Below are positions 35,256-43,940 of a stretch of DNA of 64,000 bases, piece by piece. Made by a program: the position numbers and the translations under genes. The notes below the pieces were generated by a model. The model was not told the origin of the DNA, made no database searches, and worked only from the letters and a program-made list of their open reading frames with translations. The stretch is from the NCBI RefSeq assembly GCF_014647055.1, contig NZ_BMOL01000001.1:300501-364500 (forward strand), in the 5' to 3' direction. Within the stretch, counting starts at the first letter, position 1, and each line of letters begins with the position of its first letter. This stretch comes from Deinococcus aerolatus (GTDB lineage: Bacteria > Deinococcota > Deinococci > Deinococcales > Deinococcaceae).

Positions 35256-37546
35256 CGGTTCAGAAAGGCCAGCCCCAACACTACGTGGGCCAGCGGGTCA
35301 GCCGCGTGGATGGCCCCGACAAGGTGCGCGGCGCGGCGACCTACACCGCCGAATTCGATCTGCCGGAACTGGCGCACGCCGTGCTGGTCAGCGCCACAAT
35401 TCCCCACGGCAACATTAAAAGCATTGATGAACAGGCCGCCCGCGCCGTGCCAGGGGTGCTGGACATCCTGACCTACAGGTCAGCAGGAATGGAACTGGGG
35501 CCGGTCAGGGCGTACCCGCGTGGCCCCGCCGGAACCTCGGTGCTGCCGTTCCAGTCGCCCAAAATAGAATTCCGGGGGCAGCCGGTGGCGTTGGTGGTGG
35601 CCGAGTCGCTGGAGGCCGCGCAGCACGCGGCGCAACTGCTGGAGATCGACTATGACGTCTCTGATTTCCGCGCCACCCTGGACCAGGGCCTGCACGGACT
35701 ACCACTGCTGGACAGGATGCCGATGCCGTCGCTGGGCCACTCGCGCGGGGATGTGGGGAAGGGGCTGAAGCAGGCCGCCAGCACCTTCAAGGCCACCTAC
35801 GTCACCCCAGTCCACCACCACAACCCGCTGGAAATGCACGCCGTGATTGCCGCGTGGGACGGCGACGAGCGCGTGACCATCTACGAGCCGACCCAATGGA
35901 TGCAGGCCGCGCAGCACACGCTGGCCGCGATGCTGGGGCTGGAGCCGGACAACGTGCATGTGATCAGTCCCTTTGTGGGCGGGGGCTTCGGCAGCAAGGC
36001 CACGTCCTGGCCGCACCTGCCGCCCGTGGTGCTGGCGGCGCGCAAACTGGGCCGCCCGGTCAAGCTGATGCTGTCGCGGGCGCAGATGTTCGCCGCCGTG
36101 GGCTACCGCGCCGCGACGAGTTCAGCGTACTCGGTGGGCCTGGACAGCGACGCACAGTTCACGGCCATGCGGCTGGACGCGCAGTTGCAGACCGGCGTGT
36201 CGGACATCTACCCGGAGCAGGTGGGCAACATTCCCAAGATGATGTACGCCAACCCAAACATGGACCTGAACTACACCATGATCCGCACCCACGCCGGGCC
36301 GAACATCATGATGCGGGCTCCCGGCGAGGCCAGCGGCAGCTTCGGCCTGGAAGTCCTGATGGACGAGCTGGCCGAGGGAGCGGGCCTCGATCCGGTGGAG
36401 TTCCGCCGCCGCAACCACGCCCCCGAGAACAGCGACCCGGAGAGCGGCAAGCCCTACAGCAGCAAGCACCTGCTGGAGTGCTACGACCGGGCCGCGCAGG
36501 CGTTTGGGTGGGAAAGGCGCAATCCTGAAATCGGCTCCATGCGTGATGGGAACACGCTGATCGGCTGGGGCATGGCGACGGCCACCTACCCGGTCTATGC
36601 CAGCGCCGCCACTGCCCGCGCCCGGCTGTGCGCCGACGGGCATGTGGACATCGAGGCGGGCAGCCACGACATCGGCACCGGCACGTATTCCATCCTGGCC
36701 GGCATCGCCGCCGATTCGCTGGGCCTGGACATCGGGCAGATCAGGGTAAAACTGGGCGACTCGCGCCTGCCCAAGAACGGCTATTCCGGGGGCAGCCGCA
36801 CCGCGAGCAGCGTGGGCAGCGCCGTGCTGGCCGCCGCGATGGGCCTGCGCGAGGAACTGCTGGAAGCGGCCACCCACGACGCCGCCTCTCCCCTGTTCGG
36901 CGTGGCCGGGCAGGACATTCGCCCGCGGGACGGTGGCCTGTACCTGGGCGACACGGCCCAGGGCGAAACTTACACCGCCATCCTGGGACGCCTGGGCAAA
37001 GATCAGCACGAGGTCTACCGCGAGACCATCCCGCATGAGGGCAGCCAGAAGCAGCTGGACCAGCTGAAGGTGGGCAAGGACGGCAGCGTGGCGGCGGTGG
37101 CCGAACGCTTCGCCCGGCATTCCTGGGGCGCGGTGTTTGTGGAGGTCCGCATCGATCCCGACTTCATGACCCCGCGCGTCAGCCGGGTGGTGGGGGCCTT
37201 TGACATCGGGCAGGTCATCAACGCCAAGACGGCCGAGTCGCAGCTGACCGGCGGCATGGTCTGGGGCGTGGGCATGGCCCTGCATGAGGAAACCCACACC
37301 GACCGCCGCACAGGACTGGTCCTGAACAGCAATCTGGCCGAGTACCACATTCCGGTCAACGCCGACATTGGCAGCGTGCAGGCGATTGCGCTGGACCATC
37401 CGGATTTCCGGGTCAGTGCCCTGGGCGCACGCGGCGCGGGCGAGATTGGCATCGTGGGCACTGCCGCCGCCGTCGCCAACGCCATTTACCACGCGACCGG
37501 CAGGCGGGTGCGCGAGACGCCGATCACGCTGGACAAGCTGCTGTAG
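35252..37546 (+). CDS. Molybdopterin-binding subunit of the molybdenum oxidoreductase (PaoC/YagR-like)
   Basis: The 764-residue large subunit oxidises an aldehyde or purine-type substrate at a molybdopterin cofactor. It begins VGQRVSRVDGPDKVRGAATYTAEFD (xanthine-oxidase family), and contains ISPFVGGGFGSK, MMRAPGEASGSFGLEVLMDELAE, the ESGIGTG-type region (SHDIGTGTYSILAGIAADSLG) and the C-terminal ALGARGAGEIGIVGTAAAVANAI with the catalytic Glu (GAGEIG). It overlaps the FAD subunit by ATGA. The cofactor-insertion chaperone (PaoD/XdhC type) was not found in the window. Confidence 0.94.
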   Translation: MTVQKGQPQHYVGQRVSRVDGPDKVRGAATYTAEFDLPELAHAVLVSATIPHGNIKSIDEQAARAVPGVLDILTYRSAGMELGPVRAYPRGPAGTSVLPFQSPKIEFRGQPVALVVAESLEAAQHAAQLLEIDYDVSDFRATLDQGLHGLPLLDRMPMPSLGHSRGDVGKGLKQAASTFKATYVTPVHHHNPLEMHAVIAAWDGDERVTIYEPTQWMQAAQHTLAAMLGLEPDNVHVISPFVGGGFGSKATSWPHLPPVVLAARKLGRPVKLMLSRAQMFAAVGYRAATSSAYSVGLDSDAQFTAMRLDAQLQTGVSDIYPEQVGNIPKMMYANPNMDLNYTMIRTHAGPNIMMRAPGEASGSFGLEVLMDELAEGAGLDPVEFRRRNHAPENSDPESGKPYSSKHLLECYDRAAQAFGWERRNPEIGSMRDGNTLIGWGMATATYPVYASAATARARLCADGHVDIEAGSHDIGTGTYSILAGIAADSLGLDIGQIRVKLGDSRLPKNGYSGGSRTASSVGSAVLAAAMGLREELLEAATHDAASPLFGVAGQDIRPRDGGLYLGDTAQGETYTAILGRLGKDQHEVYRETIPHEGSQKQLDQLKVGKDGSVAAVAERFARHSWGAVFVEVRIDPDFMTPRVSRVVGAFDIGQVINAKTAESQLTGGMVWGVGMALHEETHTDRRTGLVLNSNLAEYHIPVNADIGSVQAIALDHPDFRVSALGARGAGEIGIVGTAAAVANAIYHATGRRVRETPITLDKLL

Positions 37547-37574
37547 CGCCACAGACCAGACTGGAACCCGGCTG

Positions 37575-38399
37575 TCAGCGCTCCGGCGTGCCGCCCACGC
37601 TCTGCTTGGCGCGCGACAGCCACTCGTACAGCACCACCTGCACGGCCCTCAGGCGGTCCGAGGGCAGCGGAAGGGTGTAATCGAAGCGAGTCTCCGGGGC
37701 GGGAACGCTGACAACGTTCAAGCCCTGGGCGGCGAAGATACCGGCCGCCCGGCGCGAGTGGCTGGGACTGGTGACCAGCAGAATCCGCGTCCAGTTCCGC
37801 TGGCCCGCCAGCTCACGCACGCGCGCCGCCTCGTCGCGGGTGGTGGTGACGCTGGTCAGGGTCAGGACCTCGGGACCGCCCTGCGGGTACAGCGCCCGGA
37901 TAATCTCGCGTTCAATGTCGCTCATTTTGGGACAGGTGGCCGAAAACACGTCGGACTGTTCGGACACGGTCACCACCGGGGCAAACCCGGCCCGCCACAA
38001 TTCCAGGCCGGCCAGCAGCCGTGCCTGACTGCTGCCTTCCAGCGTCCGGGTGCCGCACTGCACGCCGCCGCCGAGGATCACAATGGCGTCGGCCTGCTGC
38101 GGCAGCTGCGCCAGCACCAGCGCGTTCAGCGGTCCGCGTGACACCGGGGTCAACAGGCACAGCGACAGCAGCAGTGCCAGCCCGCCCGCCCCGACAGACA
38201 GGATTCTTCGGCCAACCGCAAAGGCTCCGGCCAGCGCCCCGGCGACAATCAGCAGGAGCAGTAAACCCTCAGGGGCGCGAATCTCGCCCAGAAAGGCGGC
38301 CAGCGTGCCCAGGGCTGCGCCGATGGCCGCGCCACCCCGCACGCCCGGCCAGACGGTCTGCTGCCTCAAGGTCCTGTGGGGTAAGACAGGCCGGGTCAA
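37575..38399 (-). CDS. YdcF-like DUF218 family membrane protein
   Basis: A 274-residue protein with two to three N-terminal membrane helices (to about residue 90) and a DUF218 (ElyC/SanA/YdcF) domain. Typical motifs are QADAIVILGGGVQCG, SSQARLLAGLELWR and ILLVTSPSHSRRAAGIF. These proteins affect envelope or peptidoglycan precursors in some bacteria; the role here is unknown. The start is TTG 38399, which overlaps the MscS stop codon as TTGA. No ATG or GTG is placed better, so translational coupling to mscS is likely. Confidence 0.85.
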   Translation of the reverse strand: MTRPVLPHRTLRQQTVWPGVRGGAAIGAALGTLAAFLGEIRAPEGLLLLLIVAGALAGAFAVGRRILSVGAGGLALLLSLCLLTPVSRGPLNALVLAQLPQQADAIVILGGGVQCGTRTLEGSSQARLLAGLELWRAGFAPVVTVSEQSDVFSATCPKMSDIEREIIRALYPQGGPEVLTLTSVTTTRDEAARVRELAGQRNWTRILLVTSPSHSRRAAGIFAAQGLNVVSVPAPETRFDYTLPLPSDRLRAVQVVLYEWLSRAKQSVGGTPER

Positions 38400-39550
38400 T
38401 CTTCCTCACGCCGGGGCCGGGCCGGACGCTGCTGCGGTGCGGCAGGCAAGAACGCCTCCAGCCCCTTTGCGCCGTCAATGTGCAGCTGAAGATGCGGAAA
38501 GGGAATGTCCATGCCGCCCGCCTGGAGGGCTTCCTTGGCCGCCTCCTGCATTTGCATGGAGATCACCGGATACGAGGCGATACTGGCCTCGCTGACCCAG
38601 AAGCGCATGATTACGTCCACACTCGACGCATTCAGCTCTTTGACCAGCACCTGTGGGGCCGGGGATTTCTCTGCTTTGGGGTGCGCGGCCATCACCTCCA
38701 GCAGAATGCGGCGCACGTCGTCCACCCGCTCCCTGTATTCCACTCCAACCACCACATTGAGCCGCAGCGGTCCGCCTGCCGAAAGGTTGACAACCACTGC
38801 GCCCGCGATGTCCTTGTTGGGAATGGACACGAATTCGTTGTCGCGCGTGCGGATGCGTGTGGTCCGCAGGGTCAGGCCGCTGACCTGGCCCTCCTGCTCT
38901 CTGACCCGGATCCAGTCGCCAATACGGAAGGGCCGGTCCAGCAGCAGGGTTATCCCGCTGATCAGGTTGGCGAGAATGTCCTGCGCAGCAAACCCCACCG
39001 CCAGCCCCAGCACACCCAGCCCCCCCAGAATGGGCAGCAGGTTCACGCTGAACTGCTGGAAGACCAGGTAGATGCCGGTCAGCGCCCAGACCACGCGCAC
39101 CACGTTCTTGAGCAACAGCTGCAGGCTGGCGTCCAGGCTCCAGCGTGCGGTCTGGCGGTGCAGCAGGTAATCCAGTACGTTCCAGCCCACGTACAGCAGC
39201 AGCAGCAAAGCGTACACCCGGAAAATGGCCGGGCCATACCTTGCCAGCGGCCCGAACAGCGCCGTGACCGAGACCAGCACCAGCATCAGAAAGGTCAGTC
39301 GCAGCACCAGGCGCAGGCTGCGGTGCGTGATGGCCCGCGCGTCGGGCGGCACCATCCGCCTGACCGCGCCGTGCAGCAGCCGCGAGAGCGCCCAGAAGAT
39401 CAGCGTGTACAGGACGGTCAATGTCAGCGCCAGCAGCAATGCCGGACCGTACTGCGCGGCAGTCTGCAGGGCGTCGTTCCACGCGTTGATCACGGTGCCG
39501 GAGATGGTGTCCACGCCCAGCAGGCGCGAGGTATCCACTTCGTTCACCAT
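38396..39550 (-). CDS. Small-conductance mechanosensitive channel (MscS family)
   Basis: A 384-residue channel protein that releases solutes on membrane tension in osmotic downshock. Four to five hydrophobic helices precede the pore helix region LLPILGGLGVLGLAVGFAAQDILANLISGI and LLDRPFRIGDWIRV. The beta domain contains LRTTRIRTRDNEFVSIPNKDI, and the C-terminal cytosolic vestibule ends in PFPHLQLHIDGAKG. ATG 39550 has TACACT 7 nt upstream, a leaderless start. It is the first gene of a coupled pair with the YdcF-like gene. Confidence 0.93.
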   Translation of the reverse strand: MVNEVDTSRLLGVDTISGTVINAWNDALQTAAQYGPALLLALTLTVLYTLIFWALSRLLHGAVRRMVPPDARAITHRSLRLVLRLTFLMLVLVSVTALFGPLARYGPAIFRVYALLLLLYVGWNVLDYLLHRQTARWSLDASLQLLLKNVVRVVWALTGIYLVFQQFSVNLLPILGGLGVLGLAVGFAAQDILANLISGITLLLDRPFRIGDWIRVREQEGQVSGLTLRTTRIRTRDNEFVSIPNKDIAGAVVVNLSAGGPLRLNVVVGVEYRERVDDVRRILLEVMAAHPKAEKSPAPQVLVKELNASSVDVIMRFWVSEASIASYPVISMQMQEAAKEALQAGGMDIPFPHLQLHIDGAKGLEAFLPAAPQQRPARPRREED

Positions 39551-39609
39551 TGTCCGCAGTGTACGGCGGGGGCCATAAGCCTGTGGACACGATTCCTATA
39601 CTGCCGAGC

Positions 39610-40230
39610 ATGTCCTGGCCTGCCGTCTTCCGCAACCCAGTCATGGCTGCCGCCCTGGCCCTGCTGGCCCTGATCCTCGCGGCGCTGCTGATCGTTCCGC
39701 GCCTGACAGACGGTAGTCCCACCGAGGGCAGCCGCGAGGTGCGCTTTGTCCGGCAGATGATCCAGCACCACGCGCAGGCCGTGGACCTGTCCACCCGCGT
39801 GCGCGAGCGCGGCAGCGATCCGGCCATACGCACGCTGGCGCTGGACATCATGCTGTCGCAGCAGGAGCAGATCGGGCAGATGCACGGCTGGCTGACCCTG
39901 TGGAACCGGCCCTGGGGCGGACCCAGCATGTCCGGGGAACACGCCCGCGCCATGGGCATGGCCACCCCGCAGGAGGCGGCGGGCCTGGACACCCTCCCCC
40001 CGGCGCAGGCCGAGACCGCCTTCCTGCAACTGATGATTCGTCACCATCAGGGAGCGCTGGTCATGGCCGCGCCCGCTCTGGAGGCAGGCGTGCGCCCTGA
40101 GGTGCGGGCACTGGCCCGGCAGATCGGGGCCAGCCAGAGCGCCGAGATTAAAGCCATGACCGACCTGCTCAAGAGGCGCGGCGCCGAACCCCTGCCCGCG
40201 CCGGAGATGACGGATATGACCCACCACTGA
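39610..40230 (+). CDS. DUF305 family protein with membrane anchor
   Basis: A 206-residue protein with an N-terminal transmembrane helix (residues 10-30) and an outside ferritin-like DUF305 domain. The two family histidine pairs are present: VRQMIQHHAQAVDLS near 49-63 and MIRHHQGALVMA near residue 140; such proteins are thought to bind metals such as copper. The end is Met/His-rich (EMTDMTHH). ATG 39610 is 7 nt after TATACT (39597-39602), one of the best leaderless -10 boxes in the window. It is divergent from mscS with only 59 bp between the starts. Confidence 0.9.
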   Translation: MSWPAVFRNPVMAAALALLALILAALLIVPRLTDGSPTEGSREVRFVRQMIQHHAQAVDLSTRVRERGSDPAIRTLALDIMLSQQEQIGQMHGWLTLWNRPWGGPSMSGEHARAMGMATPQEAAGLDTLPPAQAETAFLQLMIRHHQGALVMAAPALEAGVRPEVRALARQIGASQSAEIKAMTDLLKRRGAEPLPAPEMTDMTHH

Positions 40231-40309
40231 CCCCGAGCAGCGGCCCGCAATCCGCCTGCCCGCGTCCAGCCGTGTCCTTTGGGTCAGCTGGCTTGAGGGA
40301 AAAGACCGC

Positions 40310-43300
40310 TCAGGCCTCGACGCCTTCCTCTTCCTCCTCTGTTTCCAGCGGAGCGAACAGGCGGTCGAGGTCATGGGCCGTGAGCTGCGTCGCCTCGCTG
40401 AGGCCGCCGTCCAGGATGCCCCGCGCCAGACTGGCCTTGCGGGCCTGCAACTCCAGAATGCGTTCCTCCACGCTGCCCGCGGCAATCAGCTTGTATACGA
40501 ACACCGGCTTGTCCTGCCCGATGCGGTACGCGCGGTCGGTGGCCTGGTCCTCGGCGGCAGGGTTCCACCACGGGTCGTAATGAATCACGGTGTCGGCGGC
40601 CGTGAGGTTCAGGCCCACGCCCCCGGCCTTCAGGGTAATTAAAAAGACGTGCGTGTCGCCGCGCTGAAAGGCGTCGATCTGCGCCTGGCGGTCCTGGGTC
40701 TGCCCGGTGATCATGGAGTACGGAATGCCCTGATCCTTGATCCACATTTCCAGATGACCCAGCAGCGTGGCAAAGCCGCTGAAGATCAGCACCCGGCGGC
40801 CCTCCTCCAGCATCTGCGGCAGGTTGCCCTCCAGCCAGTCGAACTTGGCGTTGCCCTCCACCTTGCGGGCCGCCTCCAGCTTGACCAGCCGCGGGTCCGT
40901 GACCGCCTGCCGCAGCTTGAGCAGGGCGTCGAGGATGGCGATGGTGCTGCGGGCCAGTCCGCGTGCCTGCAGTTCCTCGCGCACGCGGCTTTCCATCGTG
41001 ACGCGCACGGTCTCGTACAGGTCGCGCTGATCGCCATCCAGGGTCACGCGCACCGGAATCTCGGTCTTGGGCGGCAACTCGCGGGCCACGTCGCGCTTCT
41101 CGCGGCGCAGGATGAAGGGGCGCACGCGGGCGGCCAGCGCGGCGCGGCGGCCCGCATCCCCGCGCTTCTCGATGGGCGTGCGGTACAGCTCGCGGAAGGT
41201 CTTCTCGTCGTGCAGCAGGCCCGGCGACAGGAAGTTGAACTGCGACCACAGCTCGCCCAGATGGTTTTCCAGCGGCGTGCCGGTCAGGCACAGGCGGTGC
41301 CGCGCGTCCAGGCTGCCCGCCGCCTTGGCCGCCGCCGTCTTGTTGTTCTTGATGTTCTGAGCCTCGTCCAGAATCAGCAGGTGGTAGCCGAACTGGCGCA
41401 GCTCGTCCAGGTCACGCGGCAGCAGCGGGTAGGTGCTGAGGATCAGGTCATGGTCCCCGATCTCGTCGAACAGGTCGCGGCGTTCCTTGCCGTGCAGCGT
41501 CAGCACTTTCAGCTGCGGCGCAAATTTGGCCGCCTCGGCCTGCCAGTTGCCAATCACGGAGGTGGGCGCGATCACCAGACTGGGCCGGTCCGCGCGGCCC
41601 GCATCCTTCTCGATCAGCAGGTGCGCCAGGGTCTGGACCGTCTTGCCCAGGCCCATGTCGTCGGCCAGGATGCCGCCCAGCTCGTACTCGCGCAGGAATT
41701 GCAGCCACGCCAGCCCCTGCAACTGGTACGGGCGCAGTTCGGCGTTCAGACCGGTGGGCGGCTCGACGGGCCGGATGCCGCCAAAATCGCGCAGCTTGCG
41801 CCCCAGCTCTAGCAGCCGCTCGGCGCCCACCCAGCGCGCCTTCAACGCCCCTTCCAGCTCGGCCAGTCGGGCGGCGTCCAGCAGCGGCAGGCGCAGCGGG
41901 CCAGCCGGCAGATCACGCAGGTTCAGTTCCACCAGCACGCCCAGAATGGCGCGGATGCGTCCAGCGGGCAGGGCCACGCGGCGGCCGTCGCCCAGCGCAG
42001 CAAACAGCGTCTCGTCGTCTTCCAGGGCGGCCAGGGCTTCGGGGGAAAACAGCTCCGGCTGCCGGGCGATCAGGTCCGCCAGAACCGGAATCAGGCTGAC
42101 CCGCTCGCCGTCCACCACGATGCCCAGGTCCAGCGTGAACCAGCCGCCGAAGGAGTCGTCGGCCTCGCCATACCAGTCGCTGATCTCGGCGAAGTTCAGG
42201 GGAAAATCCGGATGGATGTGCAGGGTAAAGCCCTGCGCTTCCAGGTCCCCGCGCCCCACGCGCATGAAGTCCATCCAGGATTCCTCGTCGCCCAGGGTCA
42301 GCAGGTCGCGCAGCTCGGGCGCAAAGGCCCGGTCCAGAAACGTTTCCCTCAGGGTGTCGAAGCCGGCCCGCCCCAGGGCACGCCCGGCCTCCAGTTCCAG
42401 CGCCCGGTCACGCGGAATGCGGGTCAGCACGCCGTCGCGGTACACGGTGGGATTGGGTGTCTCGGACAGGGTACCCACCGCGTCGGGCACCAGCAGGCCG
42501 CCGTAGGCGTGCTTCAGCTCGGCCACCGCCAGGGTCTGTTCTTCCTCGCGCATCATCCAGCGGTCCGGCATCTGCACGGTCCCGCGGCGGCCCATCAGAT
42601 GCAACTGCGGCGTGTAGGGCAGGGTTTCCTCACGCACCTTCACGGTCTGCGGAATCGGCAGCCCCAGGCCCGAGGCGGTGATGGCGTGGGCCAGCGCCGT
42701 GGCCTGCGCGGGCTGCAGCGTGGGACCGGACAGAAAGCGGGCGGCCTGCTCGGGCGGGGCGTCGGCCACCACCCGCGACAGCAGGCCGGTGGCGGGCCGC
42801 ACCGCCCAGGGTTTGGGGGTGGGCAGCAGCGCGGCGTCGGGCGCGCCCGCCATGTCCAGCGAGGGCGACTGCGCCCCCCGGTCATCGGAGGCCCAGGTCA
42901 GCGTGCCGCTCAGCTCCGGGCCGCGCTGCAACGTCCGGTCCGGGGTTTCCCAGCACAGCCGTCCACTGTCCAGCAGCGACTCGATCAGCAGGTCTCCCGC
43001 CGGATGGCCGCCCAGCGCGTGCAGTTCCTCGGCGTAGCGGCCCGGTTCGCGGGCGGGGGTGGTGGCCAGTTCCAGCAGGCGCAGCAGATCGGCGTCGCGG
43101 CGCACGAAGGCGGGAGCGGTGGACAGGCTGCGCGGCACACTGTAGGTCTCGGCGGCGCGCACGTCCGGCACCTCGCCGCGCACCGGCAGACGCATCAGGC
43201 GCACCGCCAGCCGCCGCGACGTGGACGTGCCGTTGGAGGGCGGCAGCAGGCGCAGCACGTAACGCAGCTCGAACTGCCGCCCGCGTGACGGGCTGCGCCC

Positions 43301-43693
43301 CGACGCGCCGAATCCCGACAGCCACTGCTGGGTGCGGGCGTCCAGGGCTTCCTCGGTCTGGGAGGGAGCGGCAGCGGTGGCAACAGGCCGGGGGCCGTCA
43401 GGCGGATCGGTGGACAGCACCAGCGCGGCCACGTGGCGGCAGCGGTACCGCCCGCAGGTGCACGACGACGCCCGCAGTTGCGGGTCCGGCGGCGGCAGCA
43501 GTTCCACCATCGCCTCGTAGTCCACCCCGCCCTCGGTGACGGTGCCCTGGGCCCGCCAGCCCGCATCGGTCCACTCGCGCCGCACGTTCTGCACCGCCTC
43601 CTGCCGCAGCGCCAGCCCCTGCGCCGCCGTGTCGAGGCCGAACCCCGGCGGCAGGCGACTGAGCTTCACGCCTTCACCCGCCACATGGCCCAC
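40310..43693 (-). CDS. SNF2/RapA-type helicase with SWIM zinc finger
   Basis: A very large 1127-residue superfamily 2 protein. The N-terminal region has a SWIM zinc finger (CTCGRYRCRH, residues about 78-87), then a long unrecognised part (to about 620), and the SNF2 ATPase: LRPYQLQGLAWLQFLREYELGG, Walker A DDMGLGKT near 680, LDEAQNIKN near 776, and the HELICc half with GFATLLGHLEMW, TGQTQDRQAQID, LKAGGVGLNLTAADTV and QATDRAYRIGQDKPV. It may remodel protein-DNA complexes in repair or transcription. GTG 43693 has a GAGG 5 nt before it, but GTG 43684 and 43669 are alternatives; TAGACT at 43736-43741 is a possible -10. Confidence 0.9.
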   Translation of the reverse strand: MGHVAGEGVKLSRLPPGFGLDTAAQGLALRQEAVQNVRREWTDAGWRAQGTVTEGGVDYEAMVELLPPPDPQLRASSCTCGRYRCRHVAALVLSTDPPDGPRPVATAAAPSQTEEALDARTQQWLSGFGASGRSPSRGRQFELRYVLRLLPPSNGTSTSRRLAVRLMRLPVRGEVPDVRAAETYSVPRSLSTAPAFVRRDADLLRLLELATTPAREPGRYAEELHALGGHPAGDLLIESLLDSGRLCWETPDRTLQRGPELSGTLTWASDDRGAQSPSLDMAGAPDAALLPTPKPWAVRPATGLLSRVVADAPPEQAARFLSGPTLQPAQATALAHAITASGLGLPIPQTVKVREETLPYTPQLHLMGRRGTVQMPDRWMMREEEQTLAVAELKHAYGGLLVPDAVGTLSETPNPTVYRDGVLTRIPRDRALELEAGRALGRAGFDTLRETFLDRAFAPELRDLLTLGDEESWMDFMRVGRGDLEAQGFTLHIHPDFPLNFAEISDWYGEADDSFGGWFTLDLGIVVDGERVSLIPVLADLIARQPELFSPEALAALEDDETLFAALGDGRRVALPAGRIRAILGVLVELNLRDLPAGPLRLPLLDAARLAELEGALKARWVGAERLLELGRKLRDFGGIRPVEPPTGLNAELRPYQLQGLAWLQFLREYELGGILADDMGLGKTVQTLAHLLIEKDAGRADRPSLVIAPTSVIGNWQAEAAKFAPQLKVLTLHGKERRDLFDEIGDHDLILSTYPLLPRDLDELRQFGYHLLILDEAQNIKNNKTAAAKAAGSLDARHRLCLTGTPLENHLGELWSQFNFLSPGLLHDEKTFRELYRTPIEKRGDAGRRAALAARVRPFILRREKRDVARELPPKTEIPVRVTLDGDQRDLYETVRVTMESRVREELQARGLARSTIAILDALLKLRQAVTDPRLVKLEAARKVEGNAKFDWLEGNLPQMLEEGRRVLIFSGFATLLGHLEMWIKDQGIPYSMITGQTQDRQAQIDAFQRGDTHVFLITLKAGGVGLNLTAADTVIHYDPWWNPAAEDQATDRAYRIGQDKPVFVYKLIAAGSVEERILELQARKASLARGILDGGLSEATQLTAHDLDRLFAPLETEEEEEGVEA

Positions 43694-43801
43694 CGGACCT
43701 CAACACCTACCGCAAAGAAAAACACGCCCTCAAGTCTAGCGCATGTCAGAAAAGGGCGCAGGCGAAACCTTCCAATGCAGGCGGTGGCGGGTGCAGCAGC
43801 C

Positions 43802-43836
43802 AAAAAACCCGAACCGCACAGGGGCGATTCGGGTTT
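43802..43836 (-). terminator. Terminator downstream of the nuclease gene
   Basis: On the reverse strand AAACCCGAA pairs with TTCGGGTTT (9 bp, 14-nt loop), followed by TTTGG, about 105 bp after the nuclease stop. The region between shows nothing else. Confidence 0.82.
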
Positions 43837-43940
43837 CTGCTCGGGCCTGGGCTCAGCCTGAAGTTAGCTCAGGGGCAGACGTTCTTGGGCGAGGCGCTGT
43901 TGCGCGGCGGCGAAGTGATACAGCGCAGATACCTGAGCGC

